DNA of 64,000 nucleotides from Nilaparvata lugens (GCF_014356525.2 NC_052511.1:47269216-47333215), one strand, 5' to 3'. Shown: positions 1 to 10,898, numbered from the stretch's first letter. Program-made: numbers and translations. Notes: generated from the letters alone by a model not told the origin.

Positions 1-79
1 CCAACGACTTGGCACCATCGCAGCTCAGCTTCTCTCCCATCTGCTTCTTCAAAACGTCGATGAATATTTTCTCTGTGTT
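1..79 (-). CDS. Globin exon 4, partial (helix G-H)
   Basis: Acceptor CATTTTCAG|AACAC at 80-82. In phase with exon 3 it encodes NTEKIFIDVLKKQMGEKLSC and then DGAKSL, ending at the window edge. FxxVLKxQMGEKL fits the globin G/H region. The stop codon is not in the window. Confidence 0.85.
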
Positions 80-3000
80 CTGAAAATGAAAATGACCTGA
101 TTAAATTGAAAGAATCAATTTCCATTTGAAATACGGAGCTACTCTCAACGCATCTAGTATAAAATTTCTTGGTGTGCATTTAGATCCAAAGCTCACTTGG
201 GAGCCTCATGTCAAATATGTAAGCACTAAACTGTGTAGAATGATCTATCTGCTGAGAAGCCTTGCTAATATGGTAGGTACCAAAAATAATATTATTTAAG
301 GACAGCATACTTTTCTTTCTTTCACAGTCTCATGTCTTATGGTATTCTTCTATGGGGAAATTCGGCGCACATTAACGATATTCTCCTGCTACAAAAAAAG
401 CCGTGCGAATAATCACGGAATCACTTTATTTAGAACACTGTAGGCCTTTATTCATAAATAATAAAATTCTTACAGTAATAAATCAGTACATATATTCTGT
501 TTTTTTAGAATCTGCATCGTTATCAATTAAGAAATACTGTTCACTCTGTTAATACCAGAAACAATAGACAGATCTATATTCAATACCAAAGATTGTCTGA
601 ATCTCTTAAACAGTTTTGAAGCAGATGGGCAGAAGGTGTATAATAAGTTACCGCTACACCTCCAACAAACACCCCTAAAACTGTTCAAATTAAAGGTGCA
701 CGATTAGCTGGCAAAAAATCCTTTTTATAAATTAAGTGAATTTTACGAGAGCAGAATCAGCATACCTTAATTGTTTATACCTTTATTGTTAGCACGTATG
801 AACTAGCTGCTTAATTTTGTGATATTGTCTTTGTTATTTGTAATATTTGGAAATGTAATCTAAATAGCAATGTAATAGTAACAATGTGTCTCTTAATGTG
901 TGACTGTCTATTTCATGTTCTATTTGTGTGACTTTGTCTTGTGCTTTTTTGGCTGGCTGACAATAAAATTGAATTTATTTATTAGGTGAGTTTTAAATTA
1001 TAATACGAGTAGAATTGGTATGTTGAAGATAATTGGAGGGTTGAAGATGGACTTGTTGAACTAATTAATGAATATTCAATTATGATAAAACGAAAATCCA
1101 AATTAAATGCTGTAAATCACCCCGAAGACTTCTGCTACTGCAAATATTGACAACATCAATTGCAGTAGCAGAAGTCTTCGGGGTGATTTACAGCATTTTC
1201 AATTCAATTCAATTTTCATTTATTGCCAATTAGAATATTCAAAACATATTACAAAATCTTTATAATATGACATATCATTAAAAATATAATATAAATAAAT
1301 AAACATAATTACTTATACATATACTTGAATAAAATTAAAATTAAATCTAGGCATCACCAGCAAAAAGAAAATCTTTGCCCGCTGGTGAGAGTTGCAAAAC
1401 AGTAAAAGAAAAACATAATATTTCGAAATAATGCAGAAAGTTAAAGTTAAATTTAACTAATAATTACAAAATTTTATAACAGCAGAATCATAAAAAATCA
1501 AACAAATATTGTGCAGAGAAAAGACTAAAATGAAAATAAAATAATCTAAATTAAATTGCTATATTTAAGGTAAAGAAATATTCCCTCTTAATTCACTCAT
1601 TGACGCTCTTTTTACTAATTTTTAAATCGAAGTCAAAAGGTATTGCATTGATCAGTTTACTGCTTGTGTAAATTAGCTGTCTTCTAATCAATGAAAGTTT
1701 AGTAGAATAAACTTGAAATTCCTCTGTTACACCCGGTCTGATATGATAAGTGTTCTTGATCAACTTTGGGAAGATATTTTTATTTTTATTTAATTGAGAT
1801 TTTCGTTTAATAATAATCATTCATTGAATAGCATTCGAATAAATGCATTTCCATCTAGCTGTTAACCCTGTTGTGAATATTTACAGAAGCATAAATCTAC
1901 TGGTTAGTTTTCAGCCTCTAACTTTGGATTTTCCTTTAATAATAATTATTTATCGTTTAGCATTTAAATACATGCAATTTCAATTTACTATTTGATTAAT
2001 TCAGATTGCAATTACCTCAAAATGCTTGGGTTTGACACACAGCTTGACATGTTTCTTGCCAATATCTGAAGCCATAGACTTGGCTTCGCACATGTCCTCT
2101 CCCATCTTTTTAATCACATTACCCATCTCATCCATCACGTTCTTCTTGAGATGCTCGCTGAACTTCTCATTCTTGAGAATATCGGTTGGGCATCGTCCAA
2201 ACTTGGCGAACAGCTGGGCGTAGTCTGGATACTTCTTGAAAACTCTGCAAAACAACATTTCAATTATACACTAAACCATACGTCTATCCAATTTTATATA
2301 CTTTCATCCAGTAGAAGTGTGAAAAAGTTATTCTTATTTCAAGTTTAGTAGTTCTGTGAATAGTAGACCTCACGCAGTATTCTCATCCACAAGTACCTGA
2401 TTGAAACTATAGACCTTATGAAAATACATTAATAGACTGGCTTCTCCACACATCTGTGTAATCACTTGTCAGCTGATTTATGATGAATAATTCTATAGTC
2501 TGATTTTTACTCTAATATTGGCGTATGAAGGAGGTTCCTTTCTCCTTTTATATTATCCTTGACATACAAAATTTCCAAGAACCTTGTATATACGTCGACG
2601 TGCAATTAAAAAAGGAACATACCTGTCAAATTTCATGAAAATCTATTACCGCGGTTCGACATAAATGCGCAACATTTAAACATTAAGAGAAATGCCAAAC
2701 CGTCGACTTGAATCTTAGACCTCTCTTCGCTCGGTCAACTAAATCATACGTCTATCCAATTTAATATATACATTCACACTTTCATTCAGTAGAAATGTGA
2801 AAAAGTCATTGTTTAAAGTTTAATTCAAATCTTTTTCCCAAAAAAATCATTACAATGATTTTTCAAGTAAAATACAATATAAAATGAGAAATGAAACACC
2901 ATCAAATAGAATAAAATAGAAATATATTAAACGGGAAGTCCCTGGAATGTTCAATAAACCTTGACGCAGAGATTGAGTGAGAATTTATTTTATTTATTTA

Positions 3001-5937
3001 GTTATTTATTCTTTTCTACAATGAAGCACAGATCTGGAGAGAAAAACTAATCATACCTTGTTCTATTTCTCTCCCAAATTTAGGAAACATAAAAAGTCTA
3101 AATGAGGTCATGTCTCCTAGATTCCCACAAAAATGTCTATCCAAAAATATTTATACTAACCATTCTTTTGAATTTGGATGTTCTAAATACCAAAATAATA
3201 ATAATTTTTAACACTCAGTTATTTTTAAGATAGAGAATATTCACTTATTAGAGAAATTTTAAACATGAACCGAAAGCCTTCATGTTCAATGATTAACAAT
3301 AGTGCAACAAAATAATAATGGGATAACATGCAACTCAGTTATGTTATCTAACATTAATTGAGAATATTGGGAAGAGAAACAGGGAGTGAGGAAGGGAAGA
3401 GAAAGCAGCAGAGTAGATGCATAAGGGAAAGAAAATAATAGTTGAAGATTACATTTGAAAAAAAAACATGAGAAGTCTTAATACTAAGCTAGGAGGAAAT
3501 TTCTCTACATAAAAGCTACTTGTACTAAAATTTCATTGTTTAAAAACATCCTTGTTTGAGATTAATCATGAATTAAAATTTAGACTTGTTACTAATCAGA
3601 GAAGGTAGGCATTGACCAAACTTTAACATGAAAATGATACATTTTATTTATGACTTCAATTCATAGATCTTAGCCTACATGAATAACTTCAGATACCAAT
3701 ACTAGATACAAAGCTTATAATTTGTTTTCCTAATTCAATTTAAACTACTTGTTCACTTGTGGACTTGTTTACTTGTTCACTTGTGGCCATACCTATGACC
3801 ACGCCATGAACAGAAACTCATCATTATTATTATCATCATTATCCAGACAAAGTAATAATTTAATATTTGTGAAATATTTCAAATATTTTTTATCTTACTC
3901 AGTGAAAATCGCCTTTGCATAGCATCCCTTGTTCCTGTCAATTTCACACCAGGCTTCCTTCACATTGGCTAAATCTTTTGGTGAAGGCTCCTGAAATTTA
4001 ATTGGAAATGATCAAATTCAGCAGTTTCAACAAATTGAACGAAAAAGACTAAGAAATTGTCAAAAAACCACTGATTTATTGATAATTAGAAATACCGGTT
4101 TCGGTTATTACACCATTGTCAATCTGAGATTTTTGAAAATCAATTTCTTAGTCTTTTTCGTTCAATATGAATAATTACCACAATATCAACTTCTCAACTA
4201 CACAAAAAGTTTCAACGAACATAACAATTACATAATTTTATAACAACATTATTAAGGCTCTTGAAATTTAATTGGAAATATCAAATTTAGCAGTTTTAAC
4301 AACAAAAATAACAATTACATAATTTTACAACTAATTTATAAGAACAAAACTATTATTTGGCTAAAAAATATTTATGTCTTTAACATATATTGATCTAATG
4401 ATGAACATTATAATGCTATAGTGAAATTAAATTTATGAAGTCAGCACTAGATTAAAATTGGTTTTGCTATCCTTGTCTGTCAATAGACAAAAGAGATAGC
4501 TTTTCAAACTTGAACAATTTCTGTCTGGCGACTGCCGGTCATGGACTGAATATACTGAATCATTTTCTAGCTCTGAACTTTGCCAAATTATTAGCAAACA
4601 ATATAAATAATGTATAAATATGGGGGTCAAGCCTACGATATTATTTGAACTTATGAGCATTTTATATTAAATCATTGAAAGTGATACAAACAAAATATTT
4701 TTAAATACAGTACAATTAAAGATAATATTATTAAGAATAATCAACAATATTCATATCAGATCAGACTAACTAGCATAACTTGAGTCACAGCTAAGTTATG
4801 TAGGTACTTCCATAGAGAAACAATAGCATAAGTAGATATCCCATGGTATAGGGCGTTTATGTCGCAACTTTTACTGTTATCTCAAGCTGATAGTCCACGT
4901 TGTTCTTTCTTGTGAAGCTTTATGACGCTGGTAGTCTCTCATATTGTGCCGTTCATATACTCTTACCCGGTCAAAACAGTAAAAATCGTCAATAATCAAC
5001 AGTAATCGGCTTGAGATAACAGTAAAAGTTGCGACATAAACGCCCTATACCATGGGATATCTACTCACGCTATTGTTTCTCTATGGTACTTCTCAATCAA
5101 GCTATTATTAGCTTTCTTTCTCATTTTAATTTTTTGACGAGTCCTTGCGGTCTTTTTGGTTACATTATTGATCTAAAATACTCAATACTTAATACTTCAA
5201 TAATTTTTAATTAATTATAATTGATTTAATTTAATTTTAAATTATTTTCTAATTTAAAAATGATTTTTGTGTGTTTTGAATTGTAAATTGAGTGTGTAAT
5301 TGATGAATGTTAAGTGACACATAACCTAGCTACATTTGGACTGTTGTACAAATTAGAATTGGAACCGTTTTGGGCTTATAAGCCTGTGGTACTTTTCTGT
5401 ACGTTGTGTAATTATGAATGATTAAATAAATAAATATTTTAGAAGGTGGTGGAAACGGGAAAGAGGCAACAAAAAAAAAGTGTGACCTTGCTGAATCAGG
5501 TCTGGTGTCAGAGTTTTCAGGTCGCAACTGATCAATTTCAGGGCCTCTGACATGCAACAATGCCTCGTTATATAGAAGCCATCTATCCAGTAAACTGGTT
5601 ATGAATAAAGAATAAAAAATTAAGGGATTCAAACTTTTCCTTCTAATGACTTTATAACGTGAATCTCATTATTTATCAGTCCTGAAATTGAATCTTCTAA
5701 AAAATGTTTTGATAATGTACTTATTGTATAAATGAGTTAAATAATTAAATTAAGCTACAAAAATTATTGTATAACAAATTAAATTAATTAGTCTAGTATT
5801 ACCGGCGGAGGACAGCAATCTTTAGGTGGACAATCGGCCGAGAACAATCTTTGTGCCACGGTTTGTGCTGGCAAGTTATTCTGTAATGAAATTCTTCCGA
5901 ACAAACTTCTCAGAACCAATATTTGCAGGCCACTCAT
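1..5937 (-). CDS. Globin gene, 5' four exons (3' end beyond the window)
   Basis: A heme globin, expected to bind oxygen or act in redox/NO chemistry. The coding exons join on the minus strand as 5937-5803, 3990-3899, 2244-2016 and 79-1; all junctions are AG/GT and keep frame. Residues 1-45 are a basic leader with a Cys/Pro-rich end (DCPPKDCCPPP). The fold starts near residue 48 with DLANVKEAWCEIDRNKG (helix A) and continues through KAIFTEVFKKYPDYAQLF (B-C). NEKFSEHLKKNV carries the probable distal His (E helix), and KKHVKLCVKPKHFE carries the probable proximal His (F8) in the usual H-x4-VxP spacing. The last exon seen, NTEKIFIDVLKKQMGEKLSC, is helix G and part of H. Roughly 175 residues are visible and the terminal residues lie off the edge. 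The start is the first ATG in an open frame that carries no earlier ATG. Known: insect intracellular globins share this helix and His pattern. Inferred: the leader may direct it to mitochondria. I cannot assign it to glob1, glob2/3 or globin X. Confidence 0.9.
133..985 (+). pseudogene. Dead LINE, C-terminal reverse-transcriptase remnant
   Basis: Lies in globin intron 3, antisense to the gene. Conceptual plus-strand reading gives SSIKFLGVHLDPKLTWEPHV, then KLCRMIYLLRSLANM, and near 640-740 KVYNKLPLHLQQTPLKLF with NPFYKLSEFYE. FLGVxLDxKLTW, a QKKA-like stretch near 390-410 and the LP...FK...FYxLxEF ending are hallmarks of the C-terminal region of jockey/CR1-type non-LTR retrotransposons. Frameshifts and stops interrupt it. 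It ends with an A/T-rich tail containing AATAAA at 962-967. Confidence 0.8.
1105..1198. repeat. Perfect 39-bp inverted repeat with 16-base loop
   Basis: Arms 1105-1143 and 1160-1198 are exact reverse complements around ATATTGACAACATCAA. The arm carries the GCAGTAGCAGAAGTCTTC block of a SINE-like family also seen near 27,140 and 31,640. In globin intron 3. Confidence 0.95.
1800..1960 (+). mobile_element. SINE-family remnant
   Basis: Contains ATTTCCATCTAGCTGTTAAC and CCTGTTGT followed by degenerate tail sequence with TTTAATAATAATTATT, all shared with copies at 27.1 and 31.6 kb. Truncated and diverged. The stretch between 1200 and 1800 is A/T-rich with nothing recognisable. Confidence 0.55.
2016..2244 (-). 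CDS. Globin exon 3 (helices B-F, both heme histidines)
   Basis: 229 bases. Acceptor TTTGCAG|AGTT, donor TTTGAG|GTAATT. Encodes VFKKYPDYAQLFAKFGRCPT through KLCVKPKHFE. Contains the candidate distal His in FSEHLKKNV and proximal His in GKKHVKLCVKP. This is the longest and most diagnostic part of the gene. Confidence 0.93.
2266..2348. repeat. Left member of an ~80-bp direct repeat
   Basis: Begins CACTAAACCATACGTCTATC and ends TTCAAGTTTA. It matches 2743-2824 with small differences. The pair bounds the 2349-2742 element in globin intron 2. Confidence 0.85.
2349..2742 (+). mobile_element. Element K, copy 1 (GTAGTTCTGTGAA...TTCGCTCGGTCAA)
   Basis: Starts GTAGTTCTGTGAATAGTAGA, contains GGCGTATGAAGGAGG and ACCTTGTATATACGTCGACG, and ends CTTCGCTCGGTCAA. 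Related copies lie at 33,102-33,915 and 43,101-43,641 (+), with a 5' piece at 32,514-32,722 (-). No protein and no clear terminal inverted repeat. Class unknown. Confidence 0.75.
2743..2824. repeat. Right member of the ~80-bp direct repeat
   Basis: CTAAATCATACGTCTATCCA through AAAGTTTA, the diverged twin of 2266-2348. The rest of this intron (2825-3898) is A/T-rich and shows nothing I can name. Confidence 0.85.
3899..3990 (-). CDS. Globin exon 2 (helix A to B)
   Basis: 92 bases. Acceptor TTTCAG|GAGCC and donor CACTGA|GTAAG. Encodes EPSPKDLANVKEAWCEIDRN and then KGCYAKAIFTE, with the last codon split 2+1 with exon 3. The LxxVxxAWxxID pattern is typical of globin helix A. Confidence 0.88.
4036..4208 (-). 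mobile_element. Element E, copy 1 (minus orientation)
   Basis: In globin intron 1. Carries the ACCGGTTTCGGTTATTACAC core, an internal inverted repeat around GACTAAGAAATTGTC, and the CTCAACTACACAAAAA terminus. Flanked by GTTTCAACa / GTTTCAACg, consistent with a target duplication. Confidence 0.75.
4256..4332. repeat. Duplicate of the exon 2 acceptor region
   Basis: AAGGCTCTTGAAATTTAATT and following bases copy 3985-4036, which spans the 5' edge of globin exon 2 and its acceptor. On the minus strand the copy reads TTTCAAGAGCC rather than TTTCAGGAGCC, so a near-acceptor sits about 270 bases upstream of the real one. Confidence 0.8.
4811..5085. mobile_element. Element D, copy 1 (TIR CATAGAGAAAC, 7-bp TSD)
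   Basis: Near-palindromic element with ends CATAGAGAAACAATAGC and its complement, and the inner block CCATGGTATAGGGCGTTTAT on both arms. Flanked by GTACTTC on both sides (4804-4810, 5086-5092). No coding capacity. Confidence 0.9.
5330..5445 (+). mobile_element. LINE-like 3' tail fragment
   Basis: ACCGTTTTGGGCTTATAAGC followed by an A/T tail AAATAAATAAATA resembles the segment at 27,750-27,850. Both look like a LINE 3' UTR and tail. No protein remains. Confidence 0.4.
5803..5937 (-). CDS. Globin exon 1 (leader, 45 codons)
   Basis: Begins ATG at 5937 and encodes MSGLQILVLRSLFGRISLQN followed by 25 more residues, ending DCCPPP. The donor (minus strand) is CCG|GTAATA and leaves phase 0. There are several Arg and no acidic residue until residue 35, then AQRLFSAD. 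This resembles a mitochondrial presequence with a processing site near residues 30-35 (inference). Not part of the globin fold. Confidence 0.8.
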
Positions 5938-6022
5938 TTTTTGTTTGTGAAAAATTTCAACTTTGGTATAAGTTTTGAAAAGTGTATAAGAATTGGTAGG
6001 TGCTTGAGATGATCAGAATATC
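5938..6022 (-). promoter_or_regulatory. Presumed 5' UTR of the globin gene
   Basis: Immediately upstream of the ATG. The frame stays open to a TGA at about 6022 without another ATG, which supports the chosen start. No clear TATA box identified. Confidence 0.4.
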
Positions 6023-6465
6023 ACAAAGCCTCTACAAAACTGCAAATAATGGTCCAAGTTGTTTGATCTTACAAACACAGCTGGTTGGATATTTGGAAAA
6101 AAAATAGAAATTCTATTAAATCTGGGTTTATAGTGTGCCTATTTTACTGATGAAACATGTGGTATTCAGAGTATTTCAATGATTTTCCAATCAAAATAAT
6201 TTTTAAAATAAAAATTCATTAGATTCAACTTTTTATCTCAGTTATAAATTATTTGAAAAATAAATTAAATAATCGCAAACTAATTTTAAAGATATGAACG
6301 CTTTTTGCTTGGGTATCCTGGGTTATCAGCCATCTACTATGTAGAAAGATTCATTACAATCTGTCAGTATTCTTTATAAGTAACATGAAATTGCTTTATA
6401 GTTTGCTTTGTTTAAGTGAAAAAGAATTTTTTCTCTTATGAGGGACTTTGAAAAAAAATTGTCAA

Positions 6466-6922
6466 GCTGAGTTTACACCAAAGCTATTGACAAAATGTTT
6501 ATAAATTGTTCCTTATAGATTCTATTAGATTGAATGGAACTAGACAAACACATAAATGTTCATCATTTAAATATAAAGAAAATAAAAATCTCAGTACCCC
6601 TTTTTTTAAAATATTTTATCACAACATGTTTTGGTCATTTATGCCATTTTCAAGTGATATGAAGTAAAATTAAATGAATGAATTCATATCACTTGAAAAT
6701 GGCATAAATGACCGAAACATGTTGTGATAAAATATTAAAAAAAAGGGTACTGAGATTTTTATTTTCTTTATATTTATATTACAAGTAGCCCTATACAGGA
6801 AAGAGATAAATGTTCATCATGTGTATGTATGATAAGCTATGTTCAATCTAATAGAATTTAAAAGGATTAAGTTATTAACATTTTGTTCATAACTTTGGTG
6901 TAAACGCAGCTTTAGTCAAAAT
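6466..6922. mobile_element. Nested foldback element
   Basis: Outer arms: GAGTTTACACCAAAGCTATT near 6471 pairs imperfectly with sequence ending TTTGGTGTAAACGCAGC near 6910. Inner arms: the TTTTATCACAACATGTTTTG region (6565-6668) pairs with 6690-6775. No ORF. 5940-6465 is A/T-rich and unassigned. Confidence 0.8.
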
Positions 6923-7307
6923 ATTGTGAACCATGTTTTTCAGATCTATTTCAATATTTGAACTTATTAGTTTAGCTTTAGATTATGATATTTCCCACTG
7001 ACTCAAACATTCTTTAGTATTGGAATTTCTCATAAATTGATTACCTAATTATTTTCAGTTTAGAATTATTAGATATAGGAGTAAGTTTAGTCAATATTCA
7101 GTTTATTTAAACTTTCCTTTTATTTGTTTGTTGTTTTCTTCCTAGTTTTTAGTATTGCAGTCCATCTACAGAGCCACACAAAACAACCTATCTGCAGCCA
7201 TCTCTAGTTATTTGTGTATTAATTGTTTTATATTTTGACGAAGTCTGTCTGGCGACTGCCGGTCATGGACTGAATATACTGAATTCCTCATCCAATTTTA
7301 TTCTATT

Positions 7308-7375
7308 GAGGTATACATTATGATAGCAGTGGAGAGAAATAGAATAACAGGGTTGCCGTTTCTCTGCCTTGCCTG
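7308..7375 (+). mobile_element. Element A fragment
   Basis: ATTATGATAGCAGTGGAGAG and ACAGGGTTGCCG match the left interior of family A elements. Truncated. Confidence 0.4.
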
Positions 7376-7518
7376 ATCTTCATGGGGTAGCCTACTCGTC
7401 TTCTGGACTTGAGTTAAATGCCAATCAGAACCAATCAGAGAAGCCTTCTTTTATTTTTTCTCGTGGTAATCAATCTTGATTTAAACTTGACAGACTTTTG
7501 TGCGACCAATACCCTTAA

Positions 7519-7706
7519 GGCTCAACTCACACTTACGCGACTTAGGTCGAGAAGAGACTCGACTCTAGTCGAGAGCATGTGTTTCCAAATGGTGACACTC
7601 AGACCAGTCGATTCTAGTCTCCGCGATGTCACCATTTGAAAACACATGCTCTCGACTAGAGTCGAGTTTCTTCTCGACCTGAGTCGCGTAAGTGTGAGTT
7701 GAGCCT
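7519..7706. mobile_element. Element C, copy 1 (foldback, TIR GGCTCAACTCACACTTACGC)
   Basis: About 190 bp, almost fully palindromic, with inner block TCGACTCTAGTCGAGAGCAT on both arms. TAA lies at both edges, consistent with a 3-bp target duplication. Other copies at 36,331 and 44,523. Confidence 0.9.
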
Positions 7707-7894
7707 AAGTTGAATCAATTTATTGATGCATAAAAAAATATTATAACTTGTACATTAGTATTCTCACACTTGTACATGTTACTAATAATAATATTTATTA
7801 GTTCATTCATGCAATAGGCAGGGGTCGAAAGGATAGAGCTGTTTGCTTTATCCAATCACAGACAAGTACAGCAATATCAGGAAGGTAGGATAAT

Positions 7895-7927
7895 AGCATA
7901 GCCACCTCTAATATTAGAGGTGGCTAT
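7895..7927. repeat. Short perfect palindrome
   Basis: CATAGCCACCTCTAATATTA and its continuation form 16-bp arms with no loop. Confidence 0.85.
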
Positions 7928-7929
7928 GA

Positions 7930-8316
7930 TAATAGTGTTGGCCATTCTCTGCCTCATCAATCTCAAAATGAGATCATACTTCATGTTAATGCTCTACTTT
8001 GCCACTGCCTTCTATAAAGGATATCTGATACTGGTATATCTGATGTAATATTAGCTGTTCATTCTTGTTAAAATTATCTATTTTATTTTTCTGTCTAAAA
8101 AATATATTTCCCAATAATTTTATAATAGCCTAAATTTACAAAATTGAGATTGAATAATATATTTTGTTAATTAATTATATTTCCACGTTGTTGAAAAACG
8201 ATCTGATAACATTGCAAAGCTAAGAAAAGATTGCACTATCTGCTTTGTCGAATAATAGACAAGGATAGCAACATCAATGTTGATCAATATTGCCATTATA
8301 ACGTAGATCTCACTAT
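7930..8316 (-). mobile_element. Element A, copy with lost left end
   Basis: Contains the interior GATAGACAAGGATAGCAACA-type block and ends TGCCATTATAACGTAGATCT then CACTAT. The left terminus is missing. Confidence 0.65.
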
Positions 8317-8579
8317 GGCTTTCTGAGCTCATATGCTTTCGGAAACATCGACAACGCTCAAGTATTTCGACGTAGAATTGTTCGATACAGTTTGGTTATG
8401 TTATGACAAAGGACGGTGAGATGAGTACTGAGTAAAAGGATTTGTTCTCAATAAGCATTTTGAAAATTCGAGTAAATTCCATATTTTATTTTGAAAAATT
8501 ATTGTTTTCCTCATTTGAATACTCATTCAAATCAAATCCTCTAATTTGAGCTTTGGAGCGGTCAGCTGATTTTGGTTGA

Positions 8580-8860
8580 CTACAGTATCGCAGTGGCAGT
8601 GCAGAGATGTGCTGTGGCTGTGGCAATATGGCCGTCAGAGCGTTCGTCCGTTAGCTTCTGAATTTTGGAATCGGTATAATTTCAAGTGTAATTCGATTTT
8701 TCATTGGTTTATTAGCAATTATTTCTTCATATAACTCCCACAATATGATTCCAGTGACTTTGAAATCATTGCGTAAAAGTTTTACCAAATTAACAACAAA
8801 AGTAATAAAAATATATTGGTCAATCCAAATGAGGTTCTCGTCCAATTGTCCTAAATCAAG
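8580..8860 (+). other. Candidate first exon with short coding start
   Basis: Sequence not seen elsewhere in the window, ending in a strong donor CAAATCAAG|GTAAGT at 8860. ATG at 8745 opens 38 codons (MIPVTLKSLRKSFTKLTTKV, then IKIYWSIQMRFSSNCPKS) that run into the donor with two bases over, so they could continue in a downstream exon. The partner exon is not identified. Confidence 0.3.
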
Positions 8861-9479
8861 GTAAGTGTAAATTTATATGTTGATCATAACTCATTGTACT
8901 TTACATTTTCATAATTATTAATTTGTATTTATAAAACCATGAAGGTTTGCTATTTCAAATCAGTGACGATGATTATGATGATGGTAGGTAATGTGCTGTG
9001 AATTGTCAATGAGATATTTGTATTTTACATTTGCTTGGGGTCTTAGTTATGTATTTCAATGACTTTTAAGCCCATATTTTTGGTAAGATTTGTTAAAATT
9101 CTGTTAATTGTGGAATAAAAAAATACGTGGTGGGAGTTTATTTGACCTTGGCTGTACTGTGGTTGTAAACTTAGGTTGGTTAAATTCAAATCCAATATTT
9201 CGGCTGTTATTAAAAGCAAATTCAGTAGTTTGAATGCTGTTTAAACACATCTAAAGATTCCTCAGTCATTGTTTTTGAGATTTTTATTATTGCATTTTTG
9301 AATTTACTAGGTATTGGAAGGGGGGAATAGTCTCAAACCCAAAACCTTGTTTCTTCTTCCTTGTTCGTTCACCTTCAAACCAGAACTGTTGAAGCCAGTC
9401 GACATGTTGAATGTTGTTGGATAATTTGATGAATTTAGTCGCTATTTGGTGATTACAATTGATCAATTACAGTAAATTT

Positions 9480-9585
9480 ACAATATTATTATTGTGTCGA
9501 AATGTGTTGAGTAGCCTATTGCAGTGTTGTACAAAGTACTACATCATAAAAAACTGCTACTGAACGGTTGAAATCATTTTTCAAG
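9480..9585 (+). other. Candidate exon ending in a donor
   Basis: Ends TTTTTCAAG|GTAAGAC at 9585. No reading frame of note. The 5' limit is unclear. Nothing else stands out in 8,870-9,480. Confidence 0.25.
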
Positions 9586-9910
9586 GTAAGACTATTTGTT
9601 TCCCGTTTCAATTTCTGTTATTTCATCTACCTCTATGTCATTGATGTTAATTTTGTGCTTAAAATATAGTATGATTTCTTCAGTTATAAGGCGTGACTCA
9701 ACTAAACTTCTCTTTATTATTTATCAACTAGACTTTTTCTTTACTGCAACTATTTATCTCGATCAAAAAAGCCCTTGTTATTATATCATTATTTTCATAC
9801 AAACTAAGATCCGCAACCCATTATTCAAATTTAATGAATTTAAAAAATTGTAGCCAATATTTTTCAGATTTCTCATTTTATTTTTGGCTATATTGAAATG
9901 ATAATCTTTG

Positions 9911-10060
9911 GCCCGGTTGCACAACAGCCGGTTAAATTTTAACCGCGATTAATTTCATGACAACCAATCAGAGAAGGCTTTATTGAAAAGACGGCTTCTC
10001 TGATTGGTTCTTGTGGAATTAATCACGGCTAAAATTGAACCGGCTGTTGTGCAACCGGCA
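9911..10060. mobile_element. Element B, copy 1 (foldback, GCCCGGTTGCACAACAGCCG)
   Basis: 150-bp near-perfect hairpin. The arms contain TTAATTTCATG and CTCTGATTGGTTCT, with termini GGTTGCACAACAGCCGG and its complement. Five near-complete copies lie in the window. Confidence 0.93.
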
Positions 10061-10099
10061 CTTTGCCTTTGTTCTGAGGAACGATCACCTCTGCTCGGG

Positions 10100-10464
10100 A
10101 GTATCGAGGTCTGTGATTGGTTGTCATGAGTCGCGCTTTGTGGTTGGTTGGTAGATTTGTTTCGAGCTCTGTGATTGGTCGATTCATAATTTACACTGCA
10201 GATGGCGTGACTTGCAAGGCTACCTGATCAGTCTTGGAAGTGTTCAGTTCAGATAGCATAATGGTTCCGTACACTTCCTGTCTTATTAATTTCATCGATT
10301 ACTATTGTAAAATCTCAGTTTATTATTTCTTGTGTGTGTGCAAAATATGAAGCTCTTGTGATGTATTTATCAATGCTGCAATTCTTTTACTGGAAGCGCT
10401 ATTTATTTGAGGTGGAATTTCAAATAAAAGTTTGCAAGTGATGAAGGTCACAGTTTTGAAACAG
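10100..10464 (+). promoter_or_regulatory. Candidate promoter and first exon
   Basis: Two inverted CCAAT boxes (GATTGG at about 10,115 and 10,173), an initiator-like TCAGTTCAG near 10,245, then sequence ending GAAACAG|GTAGGC at 10,464. ATGs are quickly closed, so the exon would be non-coding. Confidence 0.35.
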
Positions 10465-10555
10465 GTAGGCCATTGTTTGTCACTCATCATACCACATTCA
10501 CCCCTAGTTTATTACATCTTATTAGCTGTGATTATAGTTTATCATCTCTAATTTT

Positions 10556-10642
10556 GATCAGAGAAGCCCTTTTTGGCCCTGATGTTTCTCTTTGAATTGA
10601 TCACGGTTAAAATTTAACCGGCTTTTGTGCAACCGACACTTG
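10556..10642. mobile_element. Element B fragment
   Basis: Right arm only: TTAAAATTTAACCGGCTTTT and GTGCAACCGACACTT. The left part is degraded. Confidence 0.6.
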
Positions 10643-10898
10643 GTGGGTGTTAAAAGTTGAGTTGTTTTTTGTATTAAATTCAAAATTTTGCCTGATATTG
10701 ATCAATTTTATTAATATGTAGGCTATGCTATTTTGTGAGATTTGAAGATTTTCCAGTCATAATTAGTGGTTAAGTTTGGGGGATTTATGTATTAATTGTG
10801 TTTTTGACTCAAGTAGTAGGCAGACTACGTTTGGCATGGATTGTAGTCCATGGATGAATAGTCTGGAACCCAAAACCTCAAATCTTTTCACTTTCATT

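Noticed and set aside
5330..5632. 100-codon minus-strand frame
   Set aside because: Runs through an LINE-like tail and low-complexity sequence; no motif, no start context, no splice partner.
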